Shown: piece by piece, positions 30,699 through 41,214 of the stretch
Layout of the letters: every line of letters begins with the position of its first letter
Numbering within the stretch: the first letter of the stretch is position 1
Source of the DNA: Cladosporium sp. IMV 00045
Taxonomy: Eukaryota > Ascomycota > Dothideomycetes > Cladosporiales > Cladosporiaceae
Length of the DNA: 49,233 nt
Direction: 5' to 3'
NCBI GenBank assembly: GCA_001931905.2
Contig: MSJI02000929.1
Span: 1 to 49,233 of the forward strand
Notes under the pieces: generated by a model
What the model was told of the DNA's origin: nothing
Seen by the model: the letters and a program-made list of their open reading frames with translations, nothing else
Databases searched by the model: none
Translations under genes and position numbers: made by a program

Positions 30699-31378
30699 TT
30701 CAAGGTTCAAGCCCAGGCATCTTCAGGCGTCGTGATAGTGTTCCATTCATTCCTACCAAGCTTGAGTCGATTGGAAAGCCACGACAGAATAACCGATCCT
30801 GCGCGGTCATCTGGCACTCGTGAGCCGTGTGTTGTCGAGTGAACACAAGCGCAATGGTCTCTTGTTGCAGGGCCATATCGCGTCCTCCACAACTTGTTGG
30901 CCGAAGGTGAATTGTCAACTTAGCTGAAAGTTGGTGAGTGAAGCGATATCGTGCGAAAGTGTCTTATGTTGTAGCCGCTGTTGACTGATTGGAGCTTTGA
31001 ACGCAAGGCCATCATGGTGCCGCCAAGGCCATCGGCTGGCGGGGCTTTCCCGAGACCCGACCGTCCGTCCATACATGTCAGAGGGTGTGCGACCAGTGTT
31101 CATGAGCCTCCAATCGGCAGCAAGAGACCCAGCAGCTTTCAAGAGATACTCTACCTTCACGAGCTCTGGCATTTGGGATGAGCACCGCGTCGTGACTGTC
31201 AACTGTCAGTACACGGGCAGACAAGACTGTCCCATCCACAGACAAGCGTCTGAGCGCGCTTCTTCCCTAGCAGCTGATACCGCACAGACCTGCGTGCTTT
31301 GTGTAAACAAAGCCTACCCTTCATGCTGCACTCGTTTTGGATACGCTATGTCGAACACGACTTCATCGAAATATAATC
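30699..31378. other. Spacer upstream of the kinase-like gene
   Basis: Overlapping short ORFs on both strands; none is supported. A minus frame at 30707-30892 might be a first exon of the 29635-30510 gene, but no splice junction fits. It includes the promoter region of the gene at 31379. Confidence 0.35.
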
Positions 31379-33721
31379 ATGACGAACAATAGTCCCGACT
31401 ACAAGAGGCTCTACGAGGAAGAGCAACGGAGACGTGAGGAAGCAGAGAAGGGGAAAAAAGAAGCAGAAAGGGCACAGCAAGAGGAACAACGAAGACGCGA
31501 GGAAGCGGACAAGGCGAAGGAAGAGGCAGAGAAGCGAACGAGTCGGACAACACTCCCGCGGTACTTAGACGCCTTGCATGTACACTTGCAAGCCGGGCTC
31601 GCAGTGCAATCAGTTGCTTTGTCAACAAAAGGCGATCCCTCCAACGCGCGGAGGAAGAAGCGGCCGGACGAGATATGCAGATGGTCAGACTTTCCTTCAC
31701 GGCAGGTCGAGATCTGGAACGAGCTCGTATCATCTCCCTTCATGACTGAAGGACATTTCACATCACCGCATACTCTGCTGGAGAATGGAGAGAGCATCCG
31801 TCGAAGAATGGTGGGCTCCGAGTTGGACATCCACCACTTCCAACGCACGACCGTGGAAGAACCGGTGTCGCTCATGATCGAGCGGATCTTCAACAATGAA
31901 GCGTTGCGGAAGAAATTCGGTCTGAAGGGGTCGGTCCAGTTCGAGAACCACGCGAACACGCTGAGCCCGGACGATGGGCTCAGTGAAGGCATACGCGCCG
32001 TCGAGATATCCAAAAGAGGCCGCCGACGATCGCCGCGGCTTCTGGAAAGGGAGCAGAGCAGGCAGAAACCCAGCCGACCCGGAAGTCCAGGCTCTGGGCC
32101 CACCATCACGCCCCCAACGAGCCGTCCTCGAGCAGATCAATTCTGCGTGTACAACATGTCGACAGTCGCGGGAAGAGAGGAGCGCGTGCCCGCTTTCATT
32201 GTCGAGTACAAGGCTCCGCACAAATTGACTACCAAAGCTATACAAGAGGGGCTGCGAGACATGGCCTTGGACGATGTGCTGGACTACGGTGAGAGTGACA
32301 CGCCTCGCAGGAAGTATCAACGCCTGGTCGCCGCGGCTGTGACCCAGGCCTTCTCATACATGGTGTCAGCAGGGCTAGAATACGGATACGTGTGCACGGG
32401 CCAGGCATTCATCTTCCTGCGGGTGCCAGAGAACCCGGCAACGGTACAATACTTCCTGTCTGTGCCGCAGGTAGACGTCGGGGATTCGACGGGATGGTTT
32501 GAAGACGCTGCCTCGAGCGCGACAAACCGGCTGCACCTCACAGCCGTGGGCCAAGTGCTCGCTTTCACTCTGCAGGCTCTACAATCACCCCCGCGGTCCC
32601 ATGAATGGCGCGCGAAAGCGGAGGCGAGCCTCGCGACGTGGGAGTATGTGTACAAGGACATCCTGGACGACGCTCCCGCGCCCGAAGAGACACCCTCCGT
32701 ATACTGTCCGACACCCGACAACGAGCTTTTGCGGGTGTCACCAATAGCTCTGAGACAAGGCCCGGTGCCGCGAGGACGAGTCACGTGTGGCAAGCCGTCT
32801 CGTGACCAGGCCAGAGAAGACGACTCGGACGCAGACCACAGCAATCCGGACACCCCCAGTCAGCCTCCTCGGAAACCGACGACGCGTGCTGCAAGTAGTA
32901 AAGATCCGATCTCCAAAACAACACAGTCAAAGCGCGGGAAGCGTGAGAATCAGCGGACTCGCGCATTCTGCACCCAACGCTGCCTGTTGGGACTGATCAA
33001 CGGCGGCAATCTGGACCGTGGGTGCCCCAATGTCGACAAGCACGGTGTCGATGTTCACCGTATCGACAAGGACGCCTTTCTCGCCTTGATGAGCAGACAA
33101 CTGTCACGCACACTGGACTCTGACTTTGAGCCGTGTGGGCGGCCAGGCTCGCGAGGTGTGCCGTTCAGGGCAACACTCGCCTCCCACGGATACACCGTCA
33201 TTGCCAAGTGCACACCCTCGGACTTTGTAACGCACCTGCGACACGAGGCCACCATCTACGAACGACTGCGGAGCATTCAGGGCCATTGCGTGCCCGTTCA
33301 TTTGGGCAACCTAGACCTAGACCTCGAGCGACCTTACTACTACGAAGGCATAGCGAAGCTGGTACACGTAATGTTTCTCGGTCATGGAGGAACACCCATC
33401 CTTCGGCACTGGAAGACCCTGGATCAGGATAGCGCGATGAGACAGGTTGAGAAGTGTATCGGAGCCATACATGGGCGAGGTGTGCTTCATCAAGACCTGA
33501 AGCCGCGGAACATACTCTGGGACTGCGACAGCGGCCGAGTGACGGTGATCGACTTCGAACGAGCAAAGGTGATGCGGAATCGCCCAATCCTGGGCCAGTT
33601 ATCGGTGAACCGCAAGAGGAAGCAGCAGCATGTGGCATGTGGCAAGAAGCACACCAAGCACAATGAACGATTATTTGCACAAGAGGTGGCAGAAGCGAGG
33701 GACGAGATCAGTTGCTTGTGA
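31379..33721 (+). CDS. Coiled-coil / EYK nuclease-like / atypical kinase protein (copy 1, intact)
   Basis: An uninterrupted 780-aa protein. Residues 10-55 form a highly charged coiled coil with RRREEA repeats. Residues about 255-440 contain QFCVYN followed by AFIVEYKAPHKLT (E276, K278), resembling the D...ExK core of PD-(D/E)xK nucleases, and then helical segments. A Pro/Ser-rich linker follows. A cysteine connector starts at C531 (FCTQRCLLGL...GCPN..KHG). The C-terminal kinase-like domain has the beta-3 lysine K610 (YTVIAKCT), an alpha-C glutamate in RHEATIYERL, HQDLKPRN (H704, D706, N711) and DFE at 725 in place of DFG. Only about 55 residues follow, so most of the C-lobe is missing. It is paralogous to the gene at 45817-48034. 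I recall similar uncharacterised proteins as common in ascomycetes. The nuclease reading is inference. Confidence 0.8.
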   Translation: MTNNSPDYKRLYEEEQRRREEAEKGKKEAERAQQEEQRRREEADKAKEEAEKRTSRTTLPRYLDALHVHLQAGLAVQSVALSTKGDPSNARRKKRPDEICRWSDFPSRQVEIWNELVSSPFMTEGHFTSPHTLLENGESIRRRMVGSELDIHHFQRTTVEEPVSLMIERIFNNEALRKKFGLKGSVQFENHANTLSPDDGLSEGIRAVEISKRGRRRSPRLLEREQSRQKPSRPGSPGSGPTITPPTSRPRADQFCVYNMSTVAGREERVPAFIVEYKAPHKLTTKAIQEGLRDMALDDVLDYGESDTPRRKYQRLVAAAVTQAFSYMVSAGLEYGYVCTGQAFIFLRVPENPATVQYFLSVPQVDVGDSTGWFEDAASSATNRLHLTAVGQVLAFTLQALQSPPRSHEWRAKAEASLATWEYVYKDILDDAPAPEETPSVYCPTPDNELLRVSPIALRQGPVPRGRVTCGKPSRDQAREDDSDADHSNPDTPSQPPRKPTTRAASSKDPISKTTQSKRGKRENQRTRAFCTQRCLLGLINGGNLDRGCPNVDKHGVDVHRIDKDAFLALMSRQLSRTLDSDFEPCGRPGSRGVPFRATLASHGYTVIAKCTPSDFVTHLRHEATIYERLRSIQGHCVPVHLGNLDLDLERPYYYEGIAKLVHVMFLGHGGTPILRHWKTLDQDSAMRQVEKCIGAIHGRGVLHQDLKPRNILWDCDSGRVTVIDFERAKVMRNRPILGQLSVNRKRKQQHVACGKKHTKHNERLFAQEVAEARDEISCL

Positions 33722-34817
33722 TGCGTGAGGTGGAGAGTCTCCCGCGAAGGTCGAGAGCATTCGCCGGTCGCGTATTCTGCGAGTCGGCGCAAAGAAGCAC
33801 TTAGTCACGAAGCCATCGCACCGTACTTTCGTGCACAAGCAAACCGTCGAGATGCGATCATCTTTTGCCAGCATCTTGTGCCACAATCTTGTCTACGGCT
33901 CGCAACGCGAATTCATCGAAGAATTCAAGGTCAACCAGGCCAGCCTGGAGGGCAAACAGTCAGTATACAGTATGACTGAGACGAAGTGAGTGGCGGCTTG
34001 TATTTCATTATTTGCACCACTGCGCCGATCCACCCACTTGTTGTGTATGGAAGCTTCCTTTGACTGTGATTGATAGTCTCGAGACGCGTTCTGGTTTCGC
34101 TATTTCATGCATGCGCGCGATGCCTCTGTTGGGCCAACCTGTGACAATTGCGGTACTTCTGATGGACCATCGCACAGAAACGAGTGTTTGGGCCTACTGG
34201 TATTAAGACTACTTGACGAAGAAACCGGGAGGCTACAGTACTCATTGCGCGTCAATCATCGTGTGTTTTGGCAAGTGCTAGGTTCCCGGCGCATCCCCAG
34301 AGCTTCTGTGTCGAGGGCGGTAAGAGTAGAGAATCGCGAGTCCAACCGTCTCAGTGGAGAAGTGTCCCGGCAATGTCAGATGTTGGCTTCGTCTGTTGAA
34401 GACATAGGATCAAACGACGAGACCAGTAATGCTCTGACATTTTCCCTGTGCATGCGAAGCATCGAGTTCGGGGACACCGATGGTAAATTCTCGCTCGGAC
34501 TTTCAAATCCGCAGGGGTGGGATGGATCGTCCAAGTTGGAATCTATACGCCGAAACGACGGATTCAACGAGCTGACTGACAAGTCGGTGTTTCCTTTGCA
34601 CTTCCTGCGCTCTTTCGCATTCGAGTCCCGGATTCGAGCGATCTCTGCCTCTGCGCGATGGGCTCTGGCCCTGCGAACGAAGAAGACCGCAAATAAGCTA
34701 CGTCCAATGGCTTCATCAGTTCACTCCTTCATGGACAATAGGCCAAGATGGTCAGCAATGCGCTGTCTCGACGCGAATATTGGGATCTCGGCGTGATGCT
34801 GTGTTCGCGTTCACTAG
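33722..34817. other. Region with overlapping ORFs, no gene supported
   Basis: A plus frame at 34107-34796 (229 codons) has mixed composition and an opposing minus frame overlaps it; no domain is recognised. It might include exons of a hypothetical gene leading into 34818-35231. Confidence 0.3.
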
Positions 34818-35231
34818 ATGGGCCCATTCCAACATACAGAGGCTCTGGAAAAGCAATGGTCACATGATGACTGTATGGAGACAGAGGTCGCCAGTTTTTG
34901 CGAGGCTATACTTTGTACTTTGCTCGGTCGCATGGATGTGGACGGCAGGTTTACCTCCACCTGGGTGGAAAAAGTGAAAAGAGCCTCTCAGCCTGTGCCC
35001 TGCTCCGGCGATGACACCTTTGCTCATGAGAGAATCATGGGATTTATTCAGTACCAGCATGAGAATATACCTGCAGCATTTTTCATGACTGAAGCGCACT
35101 TGCCATGGTTCCGCGGTGATGAGGACGCAAAGAAGACGAGGCTGTTTGTCAAGGCAGTGCTTGATGTTTTTCCCGGTGAGGAGTGTCTAAGTAGCGAGAT
35201 ATCCGGGATGTTCGTCTCATGCGAAGGGTAA
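34818..35231 (+). CDS. Hypothetical protein, 137 codons
   Basis: The frame has globular-protein composition (ASFCEAILCTLLGRMDVDG, FFMTEAHLPWFRG, LFVKAVLDVFPG) but no recognised family. It may be one exon of a longer gene: a GTAAAC donor-like sequence overlaps its end. No opposite-strand frame competes with the same quality. It is convergent with the transcription-factor remnant to its right. Confidence 0.4.
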   Translation: MGPFQHTEALEKQWSHDDCMETEVASFCEAILCTLLGRMDVDGRFTSTWVEKVKRASQPVPCSGDDTFAHERIMGFIQYQHENIPAAFFMTEAHLPWFRGDEDAKKTRLFVKAVLDVFPGEECLSSEISGMFVSCEG

Positions 35232-35434
35232 ACCTGCAGTGCATATTTGATATGGACTCGGCCACTACAACAAGCTGTCCATGCGGGTATGCTTCCCAAA
35301 AAACATTGGTCGAATGAGGCTCGAGGTGGTATCATCTACGGAGAGTTCCAACACCAAGAAGCATGACCGAGGCGCTATCCACACCGCGTTGCGCGCTGAA
35401 GCTTAGCGCCACGCTCGAGTTTGGAGTATCTTCA

Positions 35435-36045
35435 TCAGCCATGTAGACCAAAGATGAGGTGCTGAATTTTCTCGAGGATCGAGCAATCATGTCGGCACGT
35501 CGGCGAGATAGGCGCAAGATCTCCGAGGAAGACAATTGTGCGGCGGAGCAAACGACCAAGATGTTCTCGGTCGACGAGGGGCCGCAAACGGTCGTCGAAG
35601 TAGGCGGTGCAGGGTACGAGGACATTGCCAAATTGTCTGTGATGCATTAGTCTTCGAAAGCGCTGAACGAGGTACGATGGCTTACGCATGCGCAGTACCG
35701 TGGATATTGGTCACGATCAACCGTCCAACCACACCGTCGAAGGCAACGGTGCTCTGCATGGCGGCCTCGATGCAGCGCCGACACCCCGCCTGCACTTCCT
35801 CATCACCCATCGATCGGATCGCCTCGAAAATATGAACTTCAGATGCTTCGCGGGGATTGCCATGCACATCCAGAGCCGCCTCCTTCACGCTGTGCCCCTC
35901 CTGGACATACGGCATGATGTGCAAGGCATAATCTAGGAAACGCCTGTTGACCAAGTACCGTGCACCCCAATACTTGGCTCGCAGTCGAGCCAGCAAGATT
36001 CTCGAAGACGGCGGATCCGCGTCGTCCCACTTGAGGGAACGGGGA
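35435..36045 (-). pseudogene. C-terminal stump of a fungal-type transcription factor
   Basis: Two exons, 35686 to about 36045 and 35435-35636, are joined across a 49-bp intron (35637-35685, GTAAGC...ACAG), which restores HGTAHAQFGN. The encoded C-terminus has the blocks DDADPPSSRILLARLRAKYW, ARYLVNRRFLDYALHIMP, RCIEAAMQSTVAFDG and LIVTNIHGTAH, which I recognise from the C-terminal part of fungal Zn2Cys6-type regulators. No DNA-binding domain or start remains, because LINE G replaces everything upstream of about 36045. The remaining exons look undamaged, so the truncation may be recent. Confidence 0.7.
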
Positions 36046-37629
36046 AGGCCTCGCCTCCATCGGTTTCTGCAAGACGACAATCCTGACCGTCTTCCAGCTA
36101 CTAGGGACGTATCCTAGTTCCAGCGATGCTTTGTACAGTTTAAAGAGGTGCGGCCCCACAACTGGCCATAGCTCTCTCCAGGCCCTGAACGTGATCTCGT
36201 CGGGCCCTGGTGCTTTGTCTTGGCTGCTTTCGAAGATAGCCTTCTCGATCTCGTGCATCGTGAGTTCAGGCCACTCTGGGCTTTGGCCTGGTTGTCGGTC
36301 ATACCGGGTTCCTCCTTCCGGTTCTGGCGGGACGGGAAAGAAAGCTTCCATCAAGATTTCGGCTTTTCGGGAGTCTGTCCTGGCCTTCTCTTCGCCCGTA
36401 ACCAGCTCGGGGATCTGCGTTGTGGCTTCCCTTTTCTTAGCATATTTGGCTGCCTTCCAGACATTCTCGGGGTTGTCAAGAAAGTCTTTCCAGTGGTCTC
36501 GCTTTTGTCGGTCAATGGAATTGTGAAATGACCGTCTCGCTGAGTTCGCCAGTTTTCTCGCTCTCTCTGTGTCTTCCCCTCTTCTCCTCAGAGTCGTGAC
36601 TCTATTTCGACGAGCTGTGAACTCGTCTCTCAGCCCCGTGAGTTCCTTTGTCCACCACCTCTTGCTGTAGGGAGATTCCCTTGCTCTAGGGACTAGCTCT
36701 TCGAGTACTCGAGAGATTGTCGTGATCGTATATTCGGCTTCGCGTTCGAGCTCCTCGGCATTTGGCGGAGGTGCTGTTTGATCTGCCTTCACCAAAGTGT
36801 TTTCGAGATATGTCCTGACCTGGTCCTAGTCCGCGGCACGATACAACCTCTTCCCCTTCCTTCGCAAGTTGTCGCTCTGTGCCGATCTCATCCTTGTCAC
36901 GATTGCCTTGTGATCGGACCCGTGGTCGATCTCGTGTATGCCGCATGTGATAAGCTCATCTTGGATCCCTTCGGACCCGAGGACTAGGTCAATCGTAGAC
37001 CTCTGATCTAGCGTTGTGTGTTCCCATGTTGGTATGCCTTTCGCTAGAAGGGACTGTAGGCCCATCTGGTGCATAAAGCTCACGATCTGTTCTCCCTCTT
37101 TCACTCTCTCTCTTTGCTGGATGACTTCGGGCCCACCCCAAAGAGGGTGGTACCTGTTCCAATCGGCACAGATGAGTATGTTCATAGCTCCGCGCACTTC
37201 CTCGTCCGCCTTCCTCCTCACTTCTGTAATGTTTTCTATCCTTACCCTCATCGCTTCTTCTTTTTCTGCCTTACCTGCTCCGTCCCTTGGTTCGTAAGAT
37301 GCGACGAGCAGTAGATGCGCGTTTCCCATGTCTAGGAGTACCGCTGTAGTATCGACTGGGATCTGTGTAGCCTTGCATCTCGCGTTCACCCGTATCGCAG
37401 TCCTGAAAGCGGATCTCGGTAGGACATCTGTTTTCAAGGTCGTCGGTCGAAAAATCTGCCATCTATAGTCTTGCGGTATAGTAGGTTCGTTGTCATCAGG
37501 ATTGGCGAAGATGTACGGCTCGACCACTGTGATCGCTTGGAAGTCTTTGATTGTCTCATCGTTGAGGAGGCTGTTCTGGACATTCCTCCGCTTCCCTACA
37601 TGTAGATATAGAATCTGCACCTTATTCAT
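35839..37629 (-). pseudogene. LINE G ORF2: endonuclease and start of reverse transcriptase
   Basis: The frame opens with an ATG at 37629 that overlaps the ORF1 stop. The endonuclease-exonuclease-phosphatase domain has ICADWNRYHPLWGG, STIDLVLGS and HGSDHKAI, the expected metal and catalytic signatures. A TAG at 36826 interrupts the frame, which then resumes in the same register through the Arg-rich linker to the RT start (QDKAPGPDEITFRAW). A TGG to TAG change is the likely cause, as Trp is expected after YRAAD. From about 36058 onward the frame is only antisense to unrelated sequence. The product cannot be functional. Confidence 0.85.
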
Positions 37630-39371
37630 CGGATGGTTCGTCGCTGTCCACGTCGATCATCTCGATCTCGCGTTTGTTTAGGTCTCCTGTTGTTCCTCCT
37701 TGCCGTGCTATTTGGGGTTGCCCGTGCTGTCTCAAGTCCGTTCGACTTCTCGCTGGTGTCACCTGTGTTGACTTCGGTGTCGCTTGTGTCGTTCTCGGCG
37801 TGGTAATTTGAGTGCTGTCCGGCGTGACCCCTATCTGTTGACTCGGTTTGGGGGTGTTAGCAGTGTTACTCGCGTTTTGTTTGGCGATGATCTCCTGGCT
37901 GATCCTAGTGGCGCCTGGTTTGTTACTGCCTTTCGAAAGCATCGCCCTCTGCTTGCCTATATGTTTCCAGTTGTTCGGGTGATGCGGGCATTGCCAGTCC
38001 ATAACGCTGTGTCCGTCGGCTCCGCACGACGGGCATTTGAGCGTATCTTTTGGGCAGTTGTGTCGGGAATGCTCTTTCGAGCAGAGCGCACACCTGGTCT
38101 TCGATTTGCACTCGGCTTGTTTGCGGCCGTACCTGTTGCAGTTAAAGCACGGAAGTTCCTTCTCCCGGAGCTCCCACTTCGAGCAGTATGCTCCTGTCGC
38201 TCCAAAGATCGCTGCTCCTGTGCTTAGGAGGTAGTCTGCTGCGAACTTACTCTTGAGCCATATCACGAGCGATCCCAGATTCATTTTGTAGTCCGTCTTG
38301 CTTAGCCAGTGTACTTTTGTTGCCGTGAAGTCGATACCTTCCGCCTGGTTGTCTTTACTGAAGTTCTGGCATACTGTCTGACTGAGGGTCTTATCGTCTG
38401 CCACCGATCTGTCCAATACTGCCTGCTTTGCGACCATGTCGCATTTTACTGGGTACCATTTCTCGCCTTGTACTCTTGTGCCCTGGAGCTGTCCTGTAGC
38501 CCAATACGTGTGTTTCCTTGCTTTTTCTGCCTGCACCTTATTCTCGAAGATAACCTCGATTCTCTCGCCAGGTCCTGGTCGGAGGAACTGGATCTTGAGC
38601 CCTTTGGTGACTCCTGTCTTGTCGATGCCTTGTTGTAGCTTCTCTTTGATAACGCTGAAGTCGGTCGTACTGACCTTCGAGCGGCCGGTGTCGATGCTAA
38701 CAGCTCGCTCGTCGTAGCGGACGGACTGTGGGACGGAAGATCCCCTTGGGCTGGAAGATGTTGTTACCTTCTGCGCCTCTCGCCTGCACGATACCTGCCT
38801 GCGCAGCTTCGCTATAAGTCGGTTTCCTTACGCTTTCCTCTGAAAGAGCATGTAGCGCCGCTAGTGTACGGTTCTGACTCTCTACTACTTTTTAGAGCTC
38901 GTCAATCTTGGCATGTTGTGCCTTCTCAGTCGACTCCTGCTTAGCTCTCACCTCCTGCACCTGTTTGCAGAGTGTCTCTACCAGGCCTCTGAGGGCGACC
39001 AACTGATCTGTCTGGGGAGCTTCTGAAGCCATTCTTCGCTCTGGCTCTGAGATCCTGATGGTTGCCCTCATTGTGACGGTCTTCTTCAACACTCTCGTGT
39101 TCATCGGCGAGCTCACCGACCTCACATTCCCTCTCGTAACCCTCGTATACCCTTGGTTGTCGTCCAAATCCTTGTTCTCCGCGTCAGGGTCTGGGATGTA
39201 AGCGGAGTTAGGGTCTCTCCGTCTACCGCCAGACCCTGCCATCCTCGCGCCTGTATTTCCACAACCATCCTCACTATCCTGGATCACAATATTCTGGCTG
39301 TCGCCGTCGTCGATATTCGTTTTTTTTTTTTTGTAGCTTGCTGTGTTTGCGTCTGTTAGCCTACATAGCAC
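36058..39371 (-). mobile_element. LINE G: 5' half (ORF1, endonuclease, start of RT), 3'-truncated
   Basis: The largest LINE in the window. It contains ORF1, the ORF2 endonuclease and the beginning of the reverse transcriptase, up to the block SSWKTVRIVVLQKP. There it stops abruptly and transcription-factor coding sequence begins. The RT catalytic centre, RNase H and 3' tail are missing. This is the opposite of normal 5' truncation and implies deletion or ectopic recombination. Stops and one frameshift interrupt both ORFs. Confidence 0.88.
37622..39371 (-). pseudogene. LINE G ORF1 (gag-like, zinc knuckles), interrupted
   Basis: The gag-like ORF is in three pieces. The N-terminal piece (38892-39371) ends at a TAA within a coiled-coil-like segment. 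Reading continues in frame to about 38750 (ESQNRTLAALHALSEESV), where a frameshift leads to the last piece ending at 37622. That piece carries CCHC-type knuckles: CFNCNRYGRKQAEC, with Arg where His is expected; CALCSKEHSRHNC; and CPSCGADGHS. A likely start is the ATG giving MASEAPQTDQ. A T-run at 39319-39331 yields the Lys run near the upstream end and may not be coding. Confidence 0.82.
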
Positions 39372-39381
39372 TCTAATGTGA

Positions 39382-39413
39382 CCCTAACATTAATCCTAAA
39401 AAACCTAAACCCT
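39382..39413 (-). repeat. Degenerate telomere-like tract
   Basis: The plus strand reads CCCTAA, then ATCCTAAA, CCTAAA and CCCTG, a decayed CCCTAA array at the 5' side of LINE G. It is short and imperfect. Confidence 0.4.
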
Positions 39414-39610
39414 GCGTCCAAAATTGCCATTTCAGCCTTTCTCCATGTGTCACGTGATAGCGTTGATGGGCACCTTGATGATCTTCTCAGAAGCGTCAAT
39501 GAGAGTGTACCTTACACTTACATGACTATAACGCCTGGTCAAGCTGTGCAATTTAGAACAATACAGAAGAGCCTCCATTGGGTTGCTTGTTGCTCGTGTC
39601 GCGTCCAGCA

Positions 39611-40798
39611 TCACACACCGGGATTGGTCAAAGCGCCCAATGCCTCGCTGACTTCCTTCGTAGGTCCCAAGCGACCGTACCCTTTCTCCCTGAAATCTCT
39701 CAGTCCCTTCTCGATCCCTTCGACTAAACTAGTTGCACGTCCAACCGCATCTTCACGGTAGCTCAGCCTCTCAGTCCGCCACTCAAGCCAACTCTCCGCC
39801 CTCGCGCCCTCCGGAGCACTCAACAGCCCAGCAGCAACATCGAGCAAAGACGTCTTGTCTCTGTCGACATCTGCGTAGAAAACGATCGCGCCACATGTAG
39901 AGCAGAAATGCCGCGTCACACCTTCACTCGAGTTGTAGCTTTGCAGCGACCCGAATTGCAGCGTGAACGGAACCTTGCCCTCAGCGTCCAGGCTGATGTC
40001 GATGCAAGGAATAAAAGCCCACGGCGTGATCTCCATGCCTGAAGCCAGTCGGCACGAGTCGCAGCTGCACAGCCCACCGAGGAACTTCGTCTTATTGGCG
40101 CGGAGCCACCAAGTCTCGTTTGCTGGATCCTTCTTATCGGTTGTCTGCTCCCAATGAGGGATGAGAAGATCTGGCCACGGTCGACTAGCTTCAGTTGACT
40201 GAGGTGAAGGCCGAGCAACATAAAAGCGCACGCCGTTGCATTTGCAGTGGGCTGGCAAGCGAGTTCCTGGACCGAGTGACCTGGGTGTTTCGGACTCACG
40301 CCAGTATAGCGGGAGCTGGGAATCTTCGTCGACGTCGTCGTACGGCCAGTGTTCTAAATCACGACCTTCCAGAGTTGGCATGAAGTCTGCGAATCCACCA
40401 TCGAGCGTGTCGTGGACATACTCGTAGCCCTTGAGGTTCACGACGCCATCAAACTTCTCGAGCGTGCCGGTCATGACGTCCCAGTGCTCCTTACGTGCTG
40501 GATTCTTGGGGTACGGCAAGCAGTGCGCGAGCATTGTAGAGCCGCATCGCTTACAGAAGTATTGTGTGATGCGCTTGGAGAACTGGAAGCTGGTGAGCTT
40601 GTCGAGGAGAGCTGACGAGGGCTGCCAGCTGGGTGGGAGAAAGGCTGTGCTTAGGAAGAGAGTGCCGGTCAAGTGTCGACAGGAATCGCAGGTGCAGAAA
40701 TAGCCTGGCAAAGGGAAGTCGGTCGATGCGAGAGTGAGTTCGTAGGCAGCGTCGCCGCAGAGGCAGTGGGCTTTGATTGTTCTGGTGCCGCTAGCCAT
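39611..40798 (-). CDS. Tandem-domain GFA/CENP-V family protein
   Basis: A single-exon protein of 395 aa with two copies of the zinc-binding fold of glutathione-dependent formaldehyde-activating enzyme. Domain 1 has CLCGDAAYEL near residue 13, CTCDSCRHLTG near 35 and CKRCGSTML near 83. Domain 2 has HCKCNGVRFYV near 184, CSCDSCRLASG near 242 and CSTCGAIVFY near 297. Each set fits the C-x-C, C-x-C-x2-C and C-x2-C pattern. Single-domain relatives bind glutathione or act on its hydroxymethyl adduct; many fungal paralogues have unknown substrates. The ATG at 40798 is at the domain's usual start. Confidence 0.9.
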   Translation of the reverse strand: MASGTRTIKAHCLCGDAAYELTLASTDFPLPGYFCTCDSCRHLTGTLFLSTAFLPPSWQPSSALLDKLTSFQFSKRITQYFCKRCGSTMLAHCLPYPKNPARKEHWDVMTGTLEKFDGVVNLKGYEYVHDTLDGGFADFMPTLEGRDLEHWPYDDVDEDSQLPLYWRESETPRSLGPGTRLPAHCKCNGVRFYVARPSPQSTEASRPWPDLLIPHWEQTTDKKDPANETWWLRANKTKFLGGLCSCDSCRLASGMEITPWAFIPCIDISLDAEGKVPFTLQFGSLQSYNSSEGVTRHFCSTCGAIVFYADVDRDKTSLLDVAAGLLSAPEGARAESWLEWRTERLSYREDAVGRATSLVEGIEKGLRDFREKGYGRLGPTKEVSEALGALTNPGV

Positions 40799-41214
40799 GG
40801 TCGTTGTTGTGAGCAGTCTGATGTATTCGGTGGTGAGTTGAGAAGTGAACGACTTCAGGTGGGCTTTAATGTCGAGACAAAGCGCTGTGTTGATCTATCC
40901 GCAGCTGCCTTGGACCTGGTGCCAAGTAAGGTAGGCACGCCCTCCACGCCCTACAAGAAAGCCATTTACCCCGCCATGGTGATGGATGATCGCCTTGTGA
41001 CACAAGGGCGTGTTGATGAACATGATCATTAGTAGTATGTATTTCAGGCGCTTGCTGCTATCATTCACCCCGGTACGCAGAGCACTTCACACGATCGTTG
41101 CAATGTGCGTCAATCCTTCAGACTAAGGTGTCGTCCACACTATCGGTGTCGCCGTACCTCTGCCCGACCACTCGTTCGCCGTACTGTCCATCTCGTGCGG
41201 GTTGGCGCGCTTGT

